Positions 16,868-24,911 of a stretch of DNA of 64,000 nt are shown one piece after another; the stretch's first letter is position 1, and the number at the start of each line of letters is the position of its first letter. A program made the position numbers and the translations under genes. The DNA comes from a marine group bacterium Sva0996 bin134 (lineage in GTDB: Bacteria; Actinomycetota; Acidimicrobiia; Acidimicrobiales; Bin134): assembly GCA_002239105.1 (NCBI GenBank), contig MPNQ01000013.1, positions 27,762 to 91,761 on the forward strand. Reading direction: 5' to 3'. The notes under the pieces were generated by a model. It saw only the letters and a program-made list of their open reading frames with translations. It was not told where the DNA came from and searched no databases.

Positions 16868-18049
16868 GTGGACTTAGCCCCCACCGCCGACCAGGAAGCG
16901 CTCCGACACGAGTGCCGGCGGTGGCTTCAGGAGAATCTTCCTTGGGAATACGGCCAAGGATTGCCGCCGATGTTCGACGATCTGGGTGAAGAGGTCGAAT
17001 TTCTCCGCAAGTGGCAGGCGTCGCTGGCTGAGGCCCGTTTTGTGGGCGTGACCTGGCCGGTGGAGTATGGCGGACGCGGCGCTGGTCCCCTGCACCACTA
17101 CATCGTCCAGGAGGAGCTGGCTCGGGCTCGGGCACCGGAGCTGGTGGGCCGCATCGGCGTGAATTTGATCGGGCCTACGATCCTGGCCCACGGCACCCTG
17201 GAGCAGAAGCAGCGTTGGCTTCCCTCGATACTCCCGGCCCAACAACTGGTCTGCCAGTTGTTCAGCGAGCCCGACGCGGGCAGCGATTTGGCTTCCCTCT
17301 CCACCCAGGCTGTCCCTGCCGAGAGCGGTTGGCGGCTCAGCGGACAGAAGGTGTGGACCTCCTACGCCCAGTTCGCCGACTGGGGCCTGTGCCTGGCCCG
17401 ATCCCACCCCGACGAGCCCAAGCATCGGGGCATCACCGCCTTCATGGTCGACATGCACGCCCCCGGAGTCGACATCCGCCCCCTACGCCAGATCACCGAC
17501 GAGTCCGACTTCAACGAGGTCTTCTTGAACGACGTGTTCGTTCCCGACGATCAGGTCCTCGGCGAGCCCGGCAATGGCTGGCGGGTGTCGCAGGCCACCC
17601 TCAGCGTGGAGCGGGGCACGAACCCCCGCCAGCTCGTCATCCACCTCCAACTCCTCGACGAACTCTTCCGCTTGGCCACCGAAGCCGGCCGCAACCTAGA
17701 CCCCGTGATCCGCCAAGCCCTGGCTCGCTCCTACATCGAGGTCCGCCTTTTCCAGCTTCAGAACTGGCGGGTGCTATCACGACTGGCCCATGGCCTAGAC
17801 CACGGACCGGAATCGGCCACCGCCAAGCTCTTCTGGAGCGAGATGAGCCAACGCCTCCACGAAACGGCCATGGAGGTGCTGGGCCCCGCCGCCCCCCTGT
17901 GGCGGGGCGACCCCCACAATCCCGGCGGGGGCCGCTGGCAGCGGTCTTGGCTGTACTATCGGGCCGCGACGATCTTCGCCGGAACCAGCGAAATCCAGCG
18001 CAACATCATCGGGGAGAGAATTCTTGGTCTTCCCAGGGAACCCCGATAG
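16868..18049 (+). CDS. acyl-CoA dehydrogenase
   Basis: This 393-residue flavoprotein of the acyl-CoA dehydrogenase superfamily has QLFSEPDAGSDLASL and the FAD-binding C-terminal motif FAGTSEIQRNIIGERILGLP. It introduces an alpha-beta double bond into an acyl-CoA and passes electrons to ETF. GTG 16868 starts directly after the DtxR-gene stop (TGAGTG), which implies co-transcription with the regulator. The next gene is an enoyl-CoA hydratase, which would act on its product. Confidence 0.93.
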   Translation: MDLAPTADQEALRHECRRWLQENLPWEYGQGLPPMFDDLGEEVEFLRKWQASLAEARFVGVTWPVEYGGRGAGPLHHYIVQEELARARAPELVGRIGVNLIGPTILAHGTLEQKQRWLPSILPAQQLVCQLFSEPDAGSDLASLSTQAVPAESGWRLSGQKVWTSYAQFADWGLCLARSHPDEPKHRGITAFMVDMHAPGVDIRPLRQITDESDFNEVFLNDVFVPDDQVLGEPGNGWRVSQATLSVERGTNPRQLVIHLQLLDELFRLATEAGRNLDPVIRQALARSYIEVRLFQLQNWRVLSRLAHGLDHGPESATAKLFWSEMSQRLHETAMEVLGPAAPLWRGDPHNPGGGRWQRSWLYYRAATIFAGTSEIQRNIIGERILGLPREPR

Positions 18050-18115
18050 AGGTTTGCATTCAAACATTAGGCTTGGATCCCTGGGCCTGCCTCGGGAGCC
18101 CCGTTAGGAGGGCCA

Positions 18116-18949
18116 ATGAGCACAGCATTCGACACCATCGAATACCGAGTCGACGGGGCCGTGGCCACCATCACCCTCAACCGGCCTGATGTGGCCAACG
18201 CCCAGGACACCCAGCTAATCGACGAGCTCGACGCTGCCTTCGATCTGGCCGAGGCCGACGACGAGGTGCGGGTGGTGATAATGGCCGCCAAAGGACGCCA
18301 TTTCTCGGCGGGCCACGACCTCAAGGCGCTGGTGGGCGATGTGGAGCCCGACAAGTGGCGGCTCATGCGGGACACGCCTGAGGGCAAGTTCCACCACGAG
18401 AAAACCATGTACTTCGACCGCTGCCTGCGGATACGGGACTTCCCCAAGCCCACCATCGCCGCCGTCCACGGCAAGTGCATCGCCGCGGGGGTGATGCTGG
18501 CCTGCATGTGCGACCTCATCGTGGCCTCCGACGACGCGTCGTTCCAGAACCCGGTGCTGCGCATGACCGGCGCCGCGGTGGAGATCCTCATCGAGCCGTG
18601 GGAGATGCCCCCCCGCAAGGCCAAGGAGTTCCTGCTCACCGCCCAAACCATCACCGCGGCCGATGCCGAGCGACTGGGCATGGTCAACCGGGTGGTGCCC
18701 CGCGACGAGCTGTCCGCCACCGTCCAGGAGATGGCCGAGGCCATCGCCTTGGTGCCCCCGGCCACCGCCGCAGTGGTGAAGCGGTCCATCAACAAGACTC
18801 TGGAGCTGATGGGCCAAAAGGACGCCTGGGACTACCACTTCATGGCCCATCACTGGATGCACAACACCGACACCGCCCTGGGCGCGCTGGAGCGGCGCAT
18901 GCAGAAGTCCTCGATGAAGGAAGTCTTCGCCGAGCACCGGGATGCGTAA
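18116..18949 (+). CDS. enoyl-CoA hydratase/isomerase
   Basis: This 277-residue crotonase-fold protein has the oxyanion-hole segments KGRHFSAGHDL and HGKCIAAGVMLACMCDLIVAS. AGGAGGG lies a few bases before the ATG. It would hydrate or isomerise an enoyl-CoA made by the preceding dehydrogenase. In place of the usual Glu-containing ExR segment it reads NPVLRMTGA, so the catalytic glutamates are not obvious and another crotonase reaction is possible. Its end overlaps the following CoA-transferase by eight bases. Confidence 0.9.
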   Translation: MSTAFDTIEYRVDGAVATITLNRPDVANAQDTQLIDELDAAFDLAEADDEVRVVIMAAKGRHFSAGHDLKALVGDVEPDKWRLMRDTPEGKFHHEKTMYFDRCLRIRDFPKPTIAAVHGKCIAAGVMLACMCDLIVASDDASFQNPVLRMTGAAVEILIEPWEMPPRKAKEFLLTAQTITAADAERLGMVNRVVPRDELSATVQEMAEAIALVPPATAAVVKRSINKTLELMGQKDAWDYHFMAHHWMHNTDTALGALERRMQKSSMKEVFAEHRDA

Positions 18950-20234
18950 GCCGCTGGCCGGCTTGCGGGTGCTCGACGTTGGCACCCGGATCGCCGCCCC
19001 GTTCTGCGCCGGCATCCTTGGCGAGCAGGGCGCCGAGGTCATCAAGATCGAACAGCCCGGCACCGGCGACCCCATGCGCACCATCGGCCCCTTCGCCAAC
19101 CCTGGCGACGAGCCGCCAGCGGGGGAGGGCAGCGACCACCCCTACTCGCTGTTCTGGGCAGTAGAGGGCCGGGGCCGCAAGTCGGTCACCCTCGACCTTC
19201 GCCAACCCCGAGGCCAAGAGCTGTTCCGACAGCTGGCCTCCCACGCCGACGTGCTGTGCGAGAACTTCCGCCCCGGCACCCTGGAGCGCTGGAACATCCA
19301 CCCCGAGGTGCTGCCCCGCCGCCTGGTCACGGTGCGCATCAGCGTCTTCGGCCAAGACGGCCCCAAGTCGCTGCGCCCCGGACTCGATCGCAACGGGGTG
19401 GCCTACGGCGGCCTGCTCCACCTCACCGGCGAGCCCGACCGCCCCCCGGTGCGCCCCGGCCTCACCATCTCCGACTACCTCACCGGGGTGTTCGCCTCCC
19501 AGGCCGCCACTGCCTTGCTCTATGAGCGAGACGCCGGCGGCACCGGCGAGGGCGGGGTGATCGACGCCTATCTCTACGGTTCGGTGCTGCGCATCCTGGA
19601 GTGGACCCACGCCGCCTACCACCACCTCGGCCTGGTGCGGAACCGCACCGGCAACCGGCTCGACCACTCGGCCCCGCTCGACAACTACCCCAGCCGCGAC
19701 GGCCGCTGGGTGTGCATCGCCGCCGCCATGGAAACCAACTTCGCCCGCCTGTGCACCGCCATGGACCGCCAAGACCTGCTCGACGACTCCAAGTTCGCCA
19801 CTGCCGAGGTCCGGGCGGCCAATGGCGACGAGATCAACCAGATCGTGGCCCGCTGGACCGCCCAACTCGACGCCGCCGACATCGAAGCCCGCTGCGTGGC
19901 TCACGACGTGCCCGTGGCCACCGCCTACGACGCCGCCGACATCGCCGCCGACCCCCACATAGCCGCCCGCGGCGACCTAATCGCCATCGACGACCCGGTA
20001 GTAGGCCCCCTGAACCAGCAAGCCCCCTTCCCCCGCTTCGACGCCAACCCCCCACCCCTCCCCCCCCGCGCCCCCCCCCCCCGCCCCCCCACCGCCGAAG
20101 CCCCCACCCCCCCCCCCCCCCCCATCCCCACCGGCGCCCCCCGCCTCGGCCACCACACCGACGAAGTCCTCACCGCCCTCTGCAACCTCACCCAAGACGA
20201 TCTGGCCTCGCTGCGAGCCGAGGGCATCATCTGA
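18942..20234 (+). CDS. CaiB/BaiF family CoA-transferase with poly-proline segment
   Basis: This 430-residue family III CoA-transferase has an N-terminal Rossmann segment LRVLDVGTRIAAPFCAGILG, then EVIKIEQPGTGDPMR, and the probable catalytic Asp in TISDYLTGVF. It moves CoA between acyl-CoA and a free acid. The C-terminal linker before the conserved GAPRLGHHTDEVL motif is replaced by a proline-dominated stretch (about residues 367-395) encoded by long C runs. The frame remains open through these runs, so the protein may be intact. It starts inside the preceding hydratase gene, implying translational coupling. Confidence 0.9.
   Translation: MRKPLAGLRVLDVGTRIAAPFCAGILGEQGAEVIKIEQPGTGDPMRTIGPFANPGDEPPAGEGSDHPYSLFWAVEGRGRKSVTLDLRQPRGQELFRQLASHADVLCENFRPGTLERWNIHPEVLPRRLVTVRISVFGQDGPKSLRPGLDRNGVAYGGLLHLTGEPDRPPVRPGLTISDYLTGVFASQAATALLYERDAGGTGEGGVIDAYLYGSVLRILEWTHAAYHHLGLVRNRTGNRLDHSAPLDNYPSRDGRWVCIAAAMETNFARLCTAMDRQDLLDDSKFATAEVRAANGDEINQIVARWTAQLDAADIEARCVAHDVPVATAYDAADIAADPHIAARGDLIAIDDPVVGPLNQQAPFPRFDANPPPLPPRAPPPRPPTAEAPTPPPPPIPTGAPRLGHHTDEVLTALCNLTQDDLASLRAEGII
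20045..20123. repeat. poly-C low-complexity tract inside CoA-transferase gene
   Basis: Runs of 8, 12, 7 and 17 consecutive C (the last at 20107-20123) are broken by single bases. The tract encodes mostly proline. Such homopolymers mutate by slippage and are also error-prone in sequencing. Confidence 0.9.
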
Positions 20235-20365
20235 CCATTTGCCAAGACCCGCACCTCCGAGATCCACGTCAGCATCCCCTGGACAAGCAGGTTCAACTCC
20301 TATTTCGTCTATTTCTTACGAAAATGAGAACTAACTAGCTAGGATATGGCTAGGAGGGCGCTACC

Positions 20366-21619
20366 ATGCTTCTACGATTTCAGGTTTCGAATCACCGGTC
20401 AATCCTCGACCCCGTGGAACTGTCGATGATCGCTGTGGACCAGGATCGCGCCGCCACCCGAGGCTTCGACCGCCTGTCCGAGCGTGTTCTGACCACTGCT
20501 GGCATTTATGGCCCCAATGCCTCCGGTAAGTCAAACATTCTGGATGCTCTGTATTGGCTTTCATATGCCGTGGCAACCTCCCTATGGGAAGGAGGGGACT
20601 CCATTGCCCGAGACCCACACCGCTTTGGTAAGGGGCCGGATCAGCCCTCGACGTTCGATTTGGATTTGGTAGTCAACGATGTCCGCCATGGGTACCAGCT
20701 TGAAGTCGACGACTCGGCCGTGCTGTACGAAAGCCTGTGCAGCTACCCCGAGCGGAGACGTCGGGTGCTTTTTGAGCGGGAAGGCGATGAGGTCCACTTC
20801 CGCCGCGGGCTGAGCGGTACCGGTGGGACCAAGGAACTGCTTACACCGACGACGCTGGTTCTCTCGGCCGGCACCCGCGTTGGTGATTCTGCCATCAAGG
20901 CGGTAGGCCGCGCGGTCTCTCGGATGGCTGAGATCAATGCCCATAGATTCAACCGGAGGAGGCGTTCTTCATCGTTCCAGTTCGTTGTCCGCTCTTCGAA
21001 TACGGATTCGATGTTCGAGGACGCGGGGATTCGCGAGCAGCGGGTTTTCGGGGATGTCACATGGGGTGAGGCAGCCATGGATTTGATCCGTCTGTCAGAT
21101 CCGGGCATCACAGATTTCGACATAGTTGAACTTGAAGACCACACCACCGGCATTGTCGGCGAAGAACTGCTTTTCGTGCATCACGATGGAAATAAGCCCG
21201 TCCCGTTTTGGCATGCGGAGGAATCCGCAGGAACCCGGGTGCTGTTCAGCCTGATTGGTCCAGCGCTTGATGCGCTTCAGGAGGGACAGGTTCTCTTATT
21301 CGACGAGGCCGATGCCAGTCTGCATCCCCGGCTTTCGGCTCGTCTCCTCGAACTGTTCCAAGACCCGCAGACCAACCCTCGCGGCGCCCAACTCATCTTG
21401 GCCACCCACGACACTTCCTTGCTCAACACGCTGAATCGCGACGAGGTCTGGCTCACCGAGAAAGGGTCCGATGGTGCCACTCGGCTCATGGCCTTGGCCG
21501 AATTCGGCGGCGACCTCGTGAGGCGATCCCTGAACCTGGAACGGGCCTACCTCCAGGGCCGCTTCGGTGCCATCCCCGAGATCGACCAAACCGACGTCCG
21601 CCGCGCCCTCGGATTCTGA
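20366..21619 (+). CDS. AAA/ABC-type ATPase, RloA-like
   Basis: This 417-residue SMC/OLD-like ATPase has Walker A GPNASGKS at residues 49-56, a short signature-like ESAGTRVLFSL, Walker B VLLFDEAD (about 307-314) and the H-loop LATHD. It starts at ATG 20366 behind AGGAGGG. The next gene encodes an RloB-family protein, matching the RloA/RloB pair first noted beside type I restriction loci. ATPase+TOPRIM pairs are known in several antiphage systems, with the ATPase sensing or gating the nuclease. No restriction-modification genes are visible here. Base composition looks more AT-rich than the flanking catabolic genes. Confidence 0.85.
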   Translation: MLLRFQVSNHRSILDPVELSMIAVDQDRAATRGFDRLSERVLTTAGIYGPNASGKSNILDALYWLSYAVATSLWEGGDSIARDPHRFGKGPDQPSTFDLDLVVNDVRHGYQLEVDDSAVLYESLCSYPERRRRVLFEREGDEVHFRRGLSGTGGTKELLTPTTLVLSAGTRVGDSAIKAVGRAVSRMAEINAHRFNRRRRSSSFQFVVRSSNTDSMFEDAGIREQRVFGDVTWGEAAMDLIRLSDPGITDFDIVELEDHTTGIVGEELLFVHHDGNKPVPFWHAEESAGTRVLFSLIGPALDALQEGQVLLFDEADASLHPRLSARLLELFQDPQTNPRGAQLILATHDTSLLNTLNRDEVWLTEKGSDGATRLMALAEFGGDLVRRSLNLERAYLQGRFGAIPEIDQTDVRRALGF

Positions 21620-21632
21620 GCCCCCGTTCACT

Positions 21633-22292
21633 ATGGCCAAGTCACCCCCACGGAAATCTCGCCAGCAGAGACCGCTCCAGCGCAAAATCGACCAACGAGT
21701 TCCCAGGCGGACCTTTCTTGTCTTCTGCGAAGGACGAAGGACTGAACCGGATTACCTCAAAGCGCTGAAACGCGAGCCTGAGGTACGCAGCATTGCCTCA
21801 GTAGACATCCGTATCCACGAAGACACCCTTGGCTCCGCTCCCTTGACATTGGTCGAAGCAGCAGTTCATGCCCGCTCCCGCACTGGTCAGGACTGGAGCG
21901 AGATCGACGAGGTCTGGTGCCTATTCGATGTTGAGTGGCCTCAAAACCACCCCAATCTTACAGAAGCCCGTGCTCTTGCCAGGAGGAACGATGTCAACGT
22001 TGCAGTGTCCAATCCGTGCTTCGAGCTATGGCTAGTCCTGCATTTCCAAGACCAAACTGCGTGGCTCGACACGAACGCCTCCAAGCGCCTGCTCAAAGGC
22101 CATGATGACAGCGAGGGCAAGGCCGTAGACGGCGCAATCTACATGCCCCTTCGAGCTGAGGCCGCTCGCCGAGCTCTGTCCCTCGACATGAGGCACAAAG
22201 GCGACGGAAAAACCTTTCCAAGAAACAACCCCTCATCTGGCATGCACCAATTCCTCGATGCCGTCCAACGACCAGAGACCGACCCAAGATGA
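21633..22292 (+). CDS. RloB-family protein (TOPRIM-like)
   Basis: This 219-residue protein has the RloB layout: a basic N-terminus, FLVFCEGRRTEPDYLKAL with the TOPRIM glutamate, an acidic strand CLFDVEWPQNH, the family hallmark SNPCFELWLVLHF, and a C-terminal NPSSGMHQFLD. Family members usually show DxD at the second TOPRIM motif; here it reads D-V-E. ATG 21633 lies 13 bases after the RloA stop; an upstream in-frame start at 21567 would overlap RloA and lacks support. It probably acts as a nuclease controlled by RloA; this is inferred from the family. Confidence 0.85.
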   Translation: MAKSPPRKSRQQRPLQRKIDQRVPRRTFLVFCEGRRTEPDYLKALKREPEVRSIASVDIRIHEDTLGSAPLTLVEAAVHARSRTGQDWSEIDEVWCLFDVEWPQNHPNLTEARALARRNDVNVAVSNPCFELWLVLHFQDQTAWLDTNASKRLLKGHDDSEGKAVDGAIYMPLRAEAARRALSLDMRHKGDGKTFPRNNPSSGMHQFLDAVQRPETDPR

Positions 22293-22324
22293 CAAAGGAG
22301 ATGGAGAACCGACACGCATCTCAA

Positions 22325-22353
22325 CCGCGCGGTGCTATATCTGTGATGCGCGG
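22325..22353. repeat. inverted repeat downstream of rloB-like gene
   Basis: CCGCGC at 22325-22330 pairs with GCGCGG at 22348-22353 across a 17-base loop. It could be a weak terminator for the RloAB pair. The 256-base gap 22293-22548 otherwise shows nothing I can support. Confidence 0.3.
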
Positions 22354-22548
22354 CTGGCCCAGTAAGTCTTGCTCCTGCCTTACCCATGGAGAAGCCCTGG
22401 CCGCAGGTGGATGAGGTGATCGATCGGCTGGACGACAGCGGCAAGATCCACTTTCCACCTGGGGAAGGCTCTCTGAGTCACCGAGGCGCTTCAGGATGTG
22501 GACACGGCATCGAGGTCCACCAGCTGTTCTGTGATCTTCAAAGGAGGG

Positions 22549-22959
22549 TCAGTCCTCCGCACAATCGCATAGGGTTCTGAGAGCATCCCACAGTGAGGTG
22601 ATGCCCTTCACTGTGTCGTCTGTTCCGAGGACGAGTACGAAGTCGTGGAGACGGTAGTAGTCGAGCAGCGCGCAACATATCACAGCGCTGTCCCACTGGA
22701 GCATCCCTTCGGGCAACTCTATGCGCTGCCGCATGGCGTCCCGGACAGGCGTGCCGCGTGCCGCCGGGTCATTCAGGGCGTGACCGTCTTGGGCGAGCCA
22801 GCGGTAGCTGATCACCCCAACGAGCGCTCCCAGGTCATTGACGACCGGCACTTGGTCGAACCCGTGGTCCTTCATCAGGGTCAGGGCTTCGATGAGCTTG
22901 CCGCTGTCGCTCACTGTGACGACGCGGGTTTGCATTGCGTCTCCGATTGTCGCGTGCAT
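22549..22959 (-). CDS. CBS-domain pair protein
   Basis: This 136-residue protein consists of two CBS motifs: residues about 1-60 (IGDAMQTRVVTVSDSGKLIE, then FDQVPVVNDLGALVGVIS) and about 68-130 (VRDAMRQRIELPEGMLQWD, then DFVLVLGTDDTVKGIT). CBS pairs bind adenosine nucleotides and regulate partners. GAGAGGAAA precedes the ATG. There is no fused effector domain. It lies between the two ATPase/TOPRIM modules on the same strand as the second one, 121 bases beyond its end, so a regulatory link is conceivable but not shown. Confidence 0.85.
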   Translation of the reverse strand: MHATIGDAMQTRVVTVSDSGKLIEALTLMKDHGFDQVPVVNDLGALVGVISYRWLAQDGHALNDPAARGTPVRDAMRQRIELPEGMLQWDSAVICCALLDYYRLHDFVLVLGTDDTVKGITSLWDALRTLCDCAED

Positions 22960-23080
22960 GATTTTCCTCTCTTACGGGATCAGCAGTCGTGTGTGTGGCC
23001 CTTGGAGGCGTAATCGGGGTGCCTGTGCCCTCCGTCCGGCGTCAGGTAAGGGTGTGGTCCCCCGTGGCCTATGCCACCGA

Positions 23081-23701
23081 CTATAGGCCTAGTTGTCGTT
23101 CAATCCAGACGCGCAACCGATCCAGATCCTGAAGTGCCCGATCCAGGCTCGGCGAGCGCGTACGGGCGCGTGACGGCTTCCAGACTCCGTGACTGAAGTC
23201 GGTAATCAAGGCCACGTAGTCTGGGCCAAGCTTCCGGCCACTCCCTGCTCTAGGCGGGATTCCCTGCTTGATGTCTCGCTTGGTTGAATTGCGGCACTGT
23301 TCGATCAACTCATTCTTTGGGTAATCCAGCTCGTCGACAGAATCCGGCAGGTGGGTGCGAATCCCGAAGTAGTCTGCGAATCCCTCATGATCAGCCAGTA
23401 GCCACGCTTCAATGGATCTGACTACGAGCCGAAAGCACATTCCGTATTGCCAAGGACGGTCAAGCAGTTGTGACTTGAGCCCAGGAACGCAAATGTCCTG
23501 GTCGTCGTGGTCCAGATCGCGAAGCACCAACCAGGGTCGTCGAGCAGCGCTGTCGTTCCAGCCGGGAAGCTTCTGGTCGATCTGGTGCTTATTTCCCGCG
23601 ATCTTGACTAGATCTAGCGACAAACCCGCTTCGGCCAACAGTCGCGCTGCTATTGGTTCGTCAGCCTTTCCTTCGACCGCACAGAGCACTGGGAACGTCA
23701 C
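23081..23701 (-). CDS. TOPRIM/DUF4276-like protein, ATPase partner
   Basis: This 206-residue protein has a TOPRIM-like core: CAVEGKADEPIAARLL with the first Glu, and WLVLRDLDHDDQD giving the DxD strand. It is followed by RSIEAWLLADHEGFADYFG, the DUF4276-type hallmark, and a basic C-terminus rich in Arg. It is predicted to be a metal-dependent nuclease or nucleotide-binding protein. The GTG start overlaps the stop of the upstream ATPase as GTGA, so the two are translationally coupled and almost certainly act together. The exact family name should be checked by profile search. Confidence 0.75.
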   Translation of the reverse strand: MTFPVLCAVEGKADEPIAARLLAEAGLSLDLVKIAGNKHQIDQKLPGWNDSAARRPWLVLRDLDHDDQDICVPGLKSQLLDRPWQYGMCFRLVVRSIEAWLLADHEGFADYFGIRTHLPDSVDELDYPKNELIEQCRNSTKRDIKQGIPPRAGSGRKLGPDYVALITDFSHGVWKPSRARTRSPSLDRALQDLDRLRVWIERQLGL

Positions 23702-24855
23702 AGGAGCAAGGACAGCTTCTCAATCCCGGATGGCGTCGTTCGCTGCGCAAGAATCTCATTGAGGCCAAAATCGAGGGCGAGATGATCTTCGATTCCCTCA
23801 AGATCGGCGGCCATTATCGCAGTGGTGCCCTCTTTGTCCGGCTGGAGGATGACCACTTCGTCGAGGCCCAGACCCGGGTCAGCCAAGATCTCCATCGAGT
23901 GGGTAGACAGGATTGCCTGGGTGCCGCTGTGACGAGTGGCACGACTGAGTAGTGATGGCAGACGGCGCACGATGGCATCATGCAGAGAAAGCTCGGGTTC
24001 TTCCATCAATATGACTTGGTTGGTTCGTGAGGACCTTTCAGTGAGCATCCACAGCATTCCGATCAGCCGAAGGGTGCCATCGGAAAAGTCGCTTTCGTCC
24101 TGCCAGACAGCGTTTCTGCGCCAGTGATGGTAGGAAGCTTCTAAGTGAGGTGCTCCAGCCGCATCACGGACGAGGCGTAGTTCCTGGAGCTGGGGAACGG
24201 CCACTCGCAGTGCTTCATTGATCTTCCTAAGTCGGGCGTCAAGAGTCCTCTTATTTGTCTCGGACATCCGAACCAGTAGGTTTCTCCCAAAGGGGTCCAT
24301 GTTTCCGTTCTGACCCATATCCGGGTCGCGCATGACTTGGGGGACGAGATGCAAATAGCGGATCCCGACTAGAAACTCGGCAATCTCCCGGAAGTTCTTG
24401 TTGGTGTTGACCTGTTCTAGAGCGGTCTGCGTCAGCCGTTCTTTGTCGTTCTCGTCTTCTGGGCTGGGCCTATCGAGCACGATCTCGTCGTTTCGACGGA
24501 CAATCTCCGAGAAGACAATTGGGCGGTGCCTACCTGCCGGTTCAGACTTGAAACTAAGTTCGTAGGTCCATTCTGTGTTGTTGGCTATGTCACTCAGGCA
24601 GATCTCCAGGTTCACACGACCGTGGTTGAAATTCCGAGCAGCTAAACATCGCACCCGCTTGAGTCCGCCACGAACCTCTAGTGCGGGCTGCAAACCTCCA
24701 CCAGTCGCGGCCACATCGCGCAAGAATCGCAGAGCATCCAGCAAGTTCGATTTCCCCGAGGCGTTGGGGCCGACAACGAACAGGCGGTCGGCAACAGGGA
24801 TATCGACCGCTTTGAAGTTTCGCCAATTCTTCAGGGACAGGTGGGCGAGGCGCAT
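23698..24855 (-). CDS. OLD-like AAA ATPase
   Basis: This 385-residue ABC/SMC-type ATPase starts LAHLSLKNWRNFKAVDI and has Walker A GPNASGKS at residues 29-36, a signature-like FSDGTLRLIGMLW, Walker B VILMEEPELSLHD and the H-loop AILSTHS. It is related in architecture to RecF/OLD and to the ATPase subunits of PARIS- or AbiEii-like systems. Its stop is coupled to the DUF4276-like gene by GTGA. It lies 56 bases from the divergent M24 peptidase gene. A two-gene defence module is the likely role; there is no direct evidence of activity. Confidence 0.85.
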   Translation of the reverse strand: MRLAHLSLKNWRNFKAVDIPVADRLFVVGPNASGKSNLLDALRFLRDVAATGGGLQPALEVRGGLKRVRCLAARNFNHGRVNLEICLSDIANNTEWTYELSFKSEPAGRHRPIVFSEIVRRNDEIVLDRPSPEDENDKERLTQTALEQVNTNKNFREIAEFLVGIRYLHLVPQVMRDPDMGQNGNMDPFGRNLLVRMSETNKRTLDARLRKINEALRVAVPQLQELRLVRDAAGAPHLEASYHHWRRNAVWQDESDFSDGTLRLIGMLWMLTERSSRTNQVILMEEPELSLHDAIVRRLPSLLSRATRHSGTQAILSTHSMEILADPGLGLDEVVILQPDKEGTTAIMAADLEGIEDHLALDFGLNEILAQRTTPSGIEKLSLLL

Positions 24856-24911
24856 CCGCTGGCCAGTCTATCCCTGTGGCATGAAGAGCGGCCTTGAGGC
24901 AAAGTAAGTCA

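Noticed and set aside
22386..22580. Small open frame (64 codons) between RloB and the CBS gene
   Set aside because: No ribosome-binding site or recognisable domain, and it runs into the CBS gene on the other strand; a gene remnant cannot be excluded.
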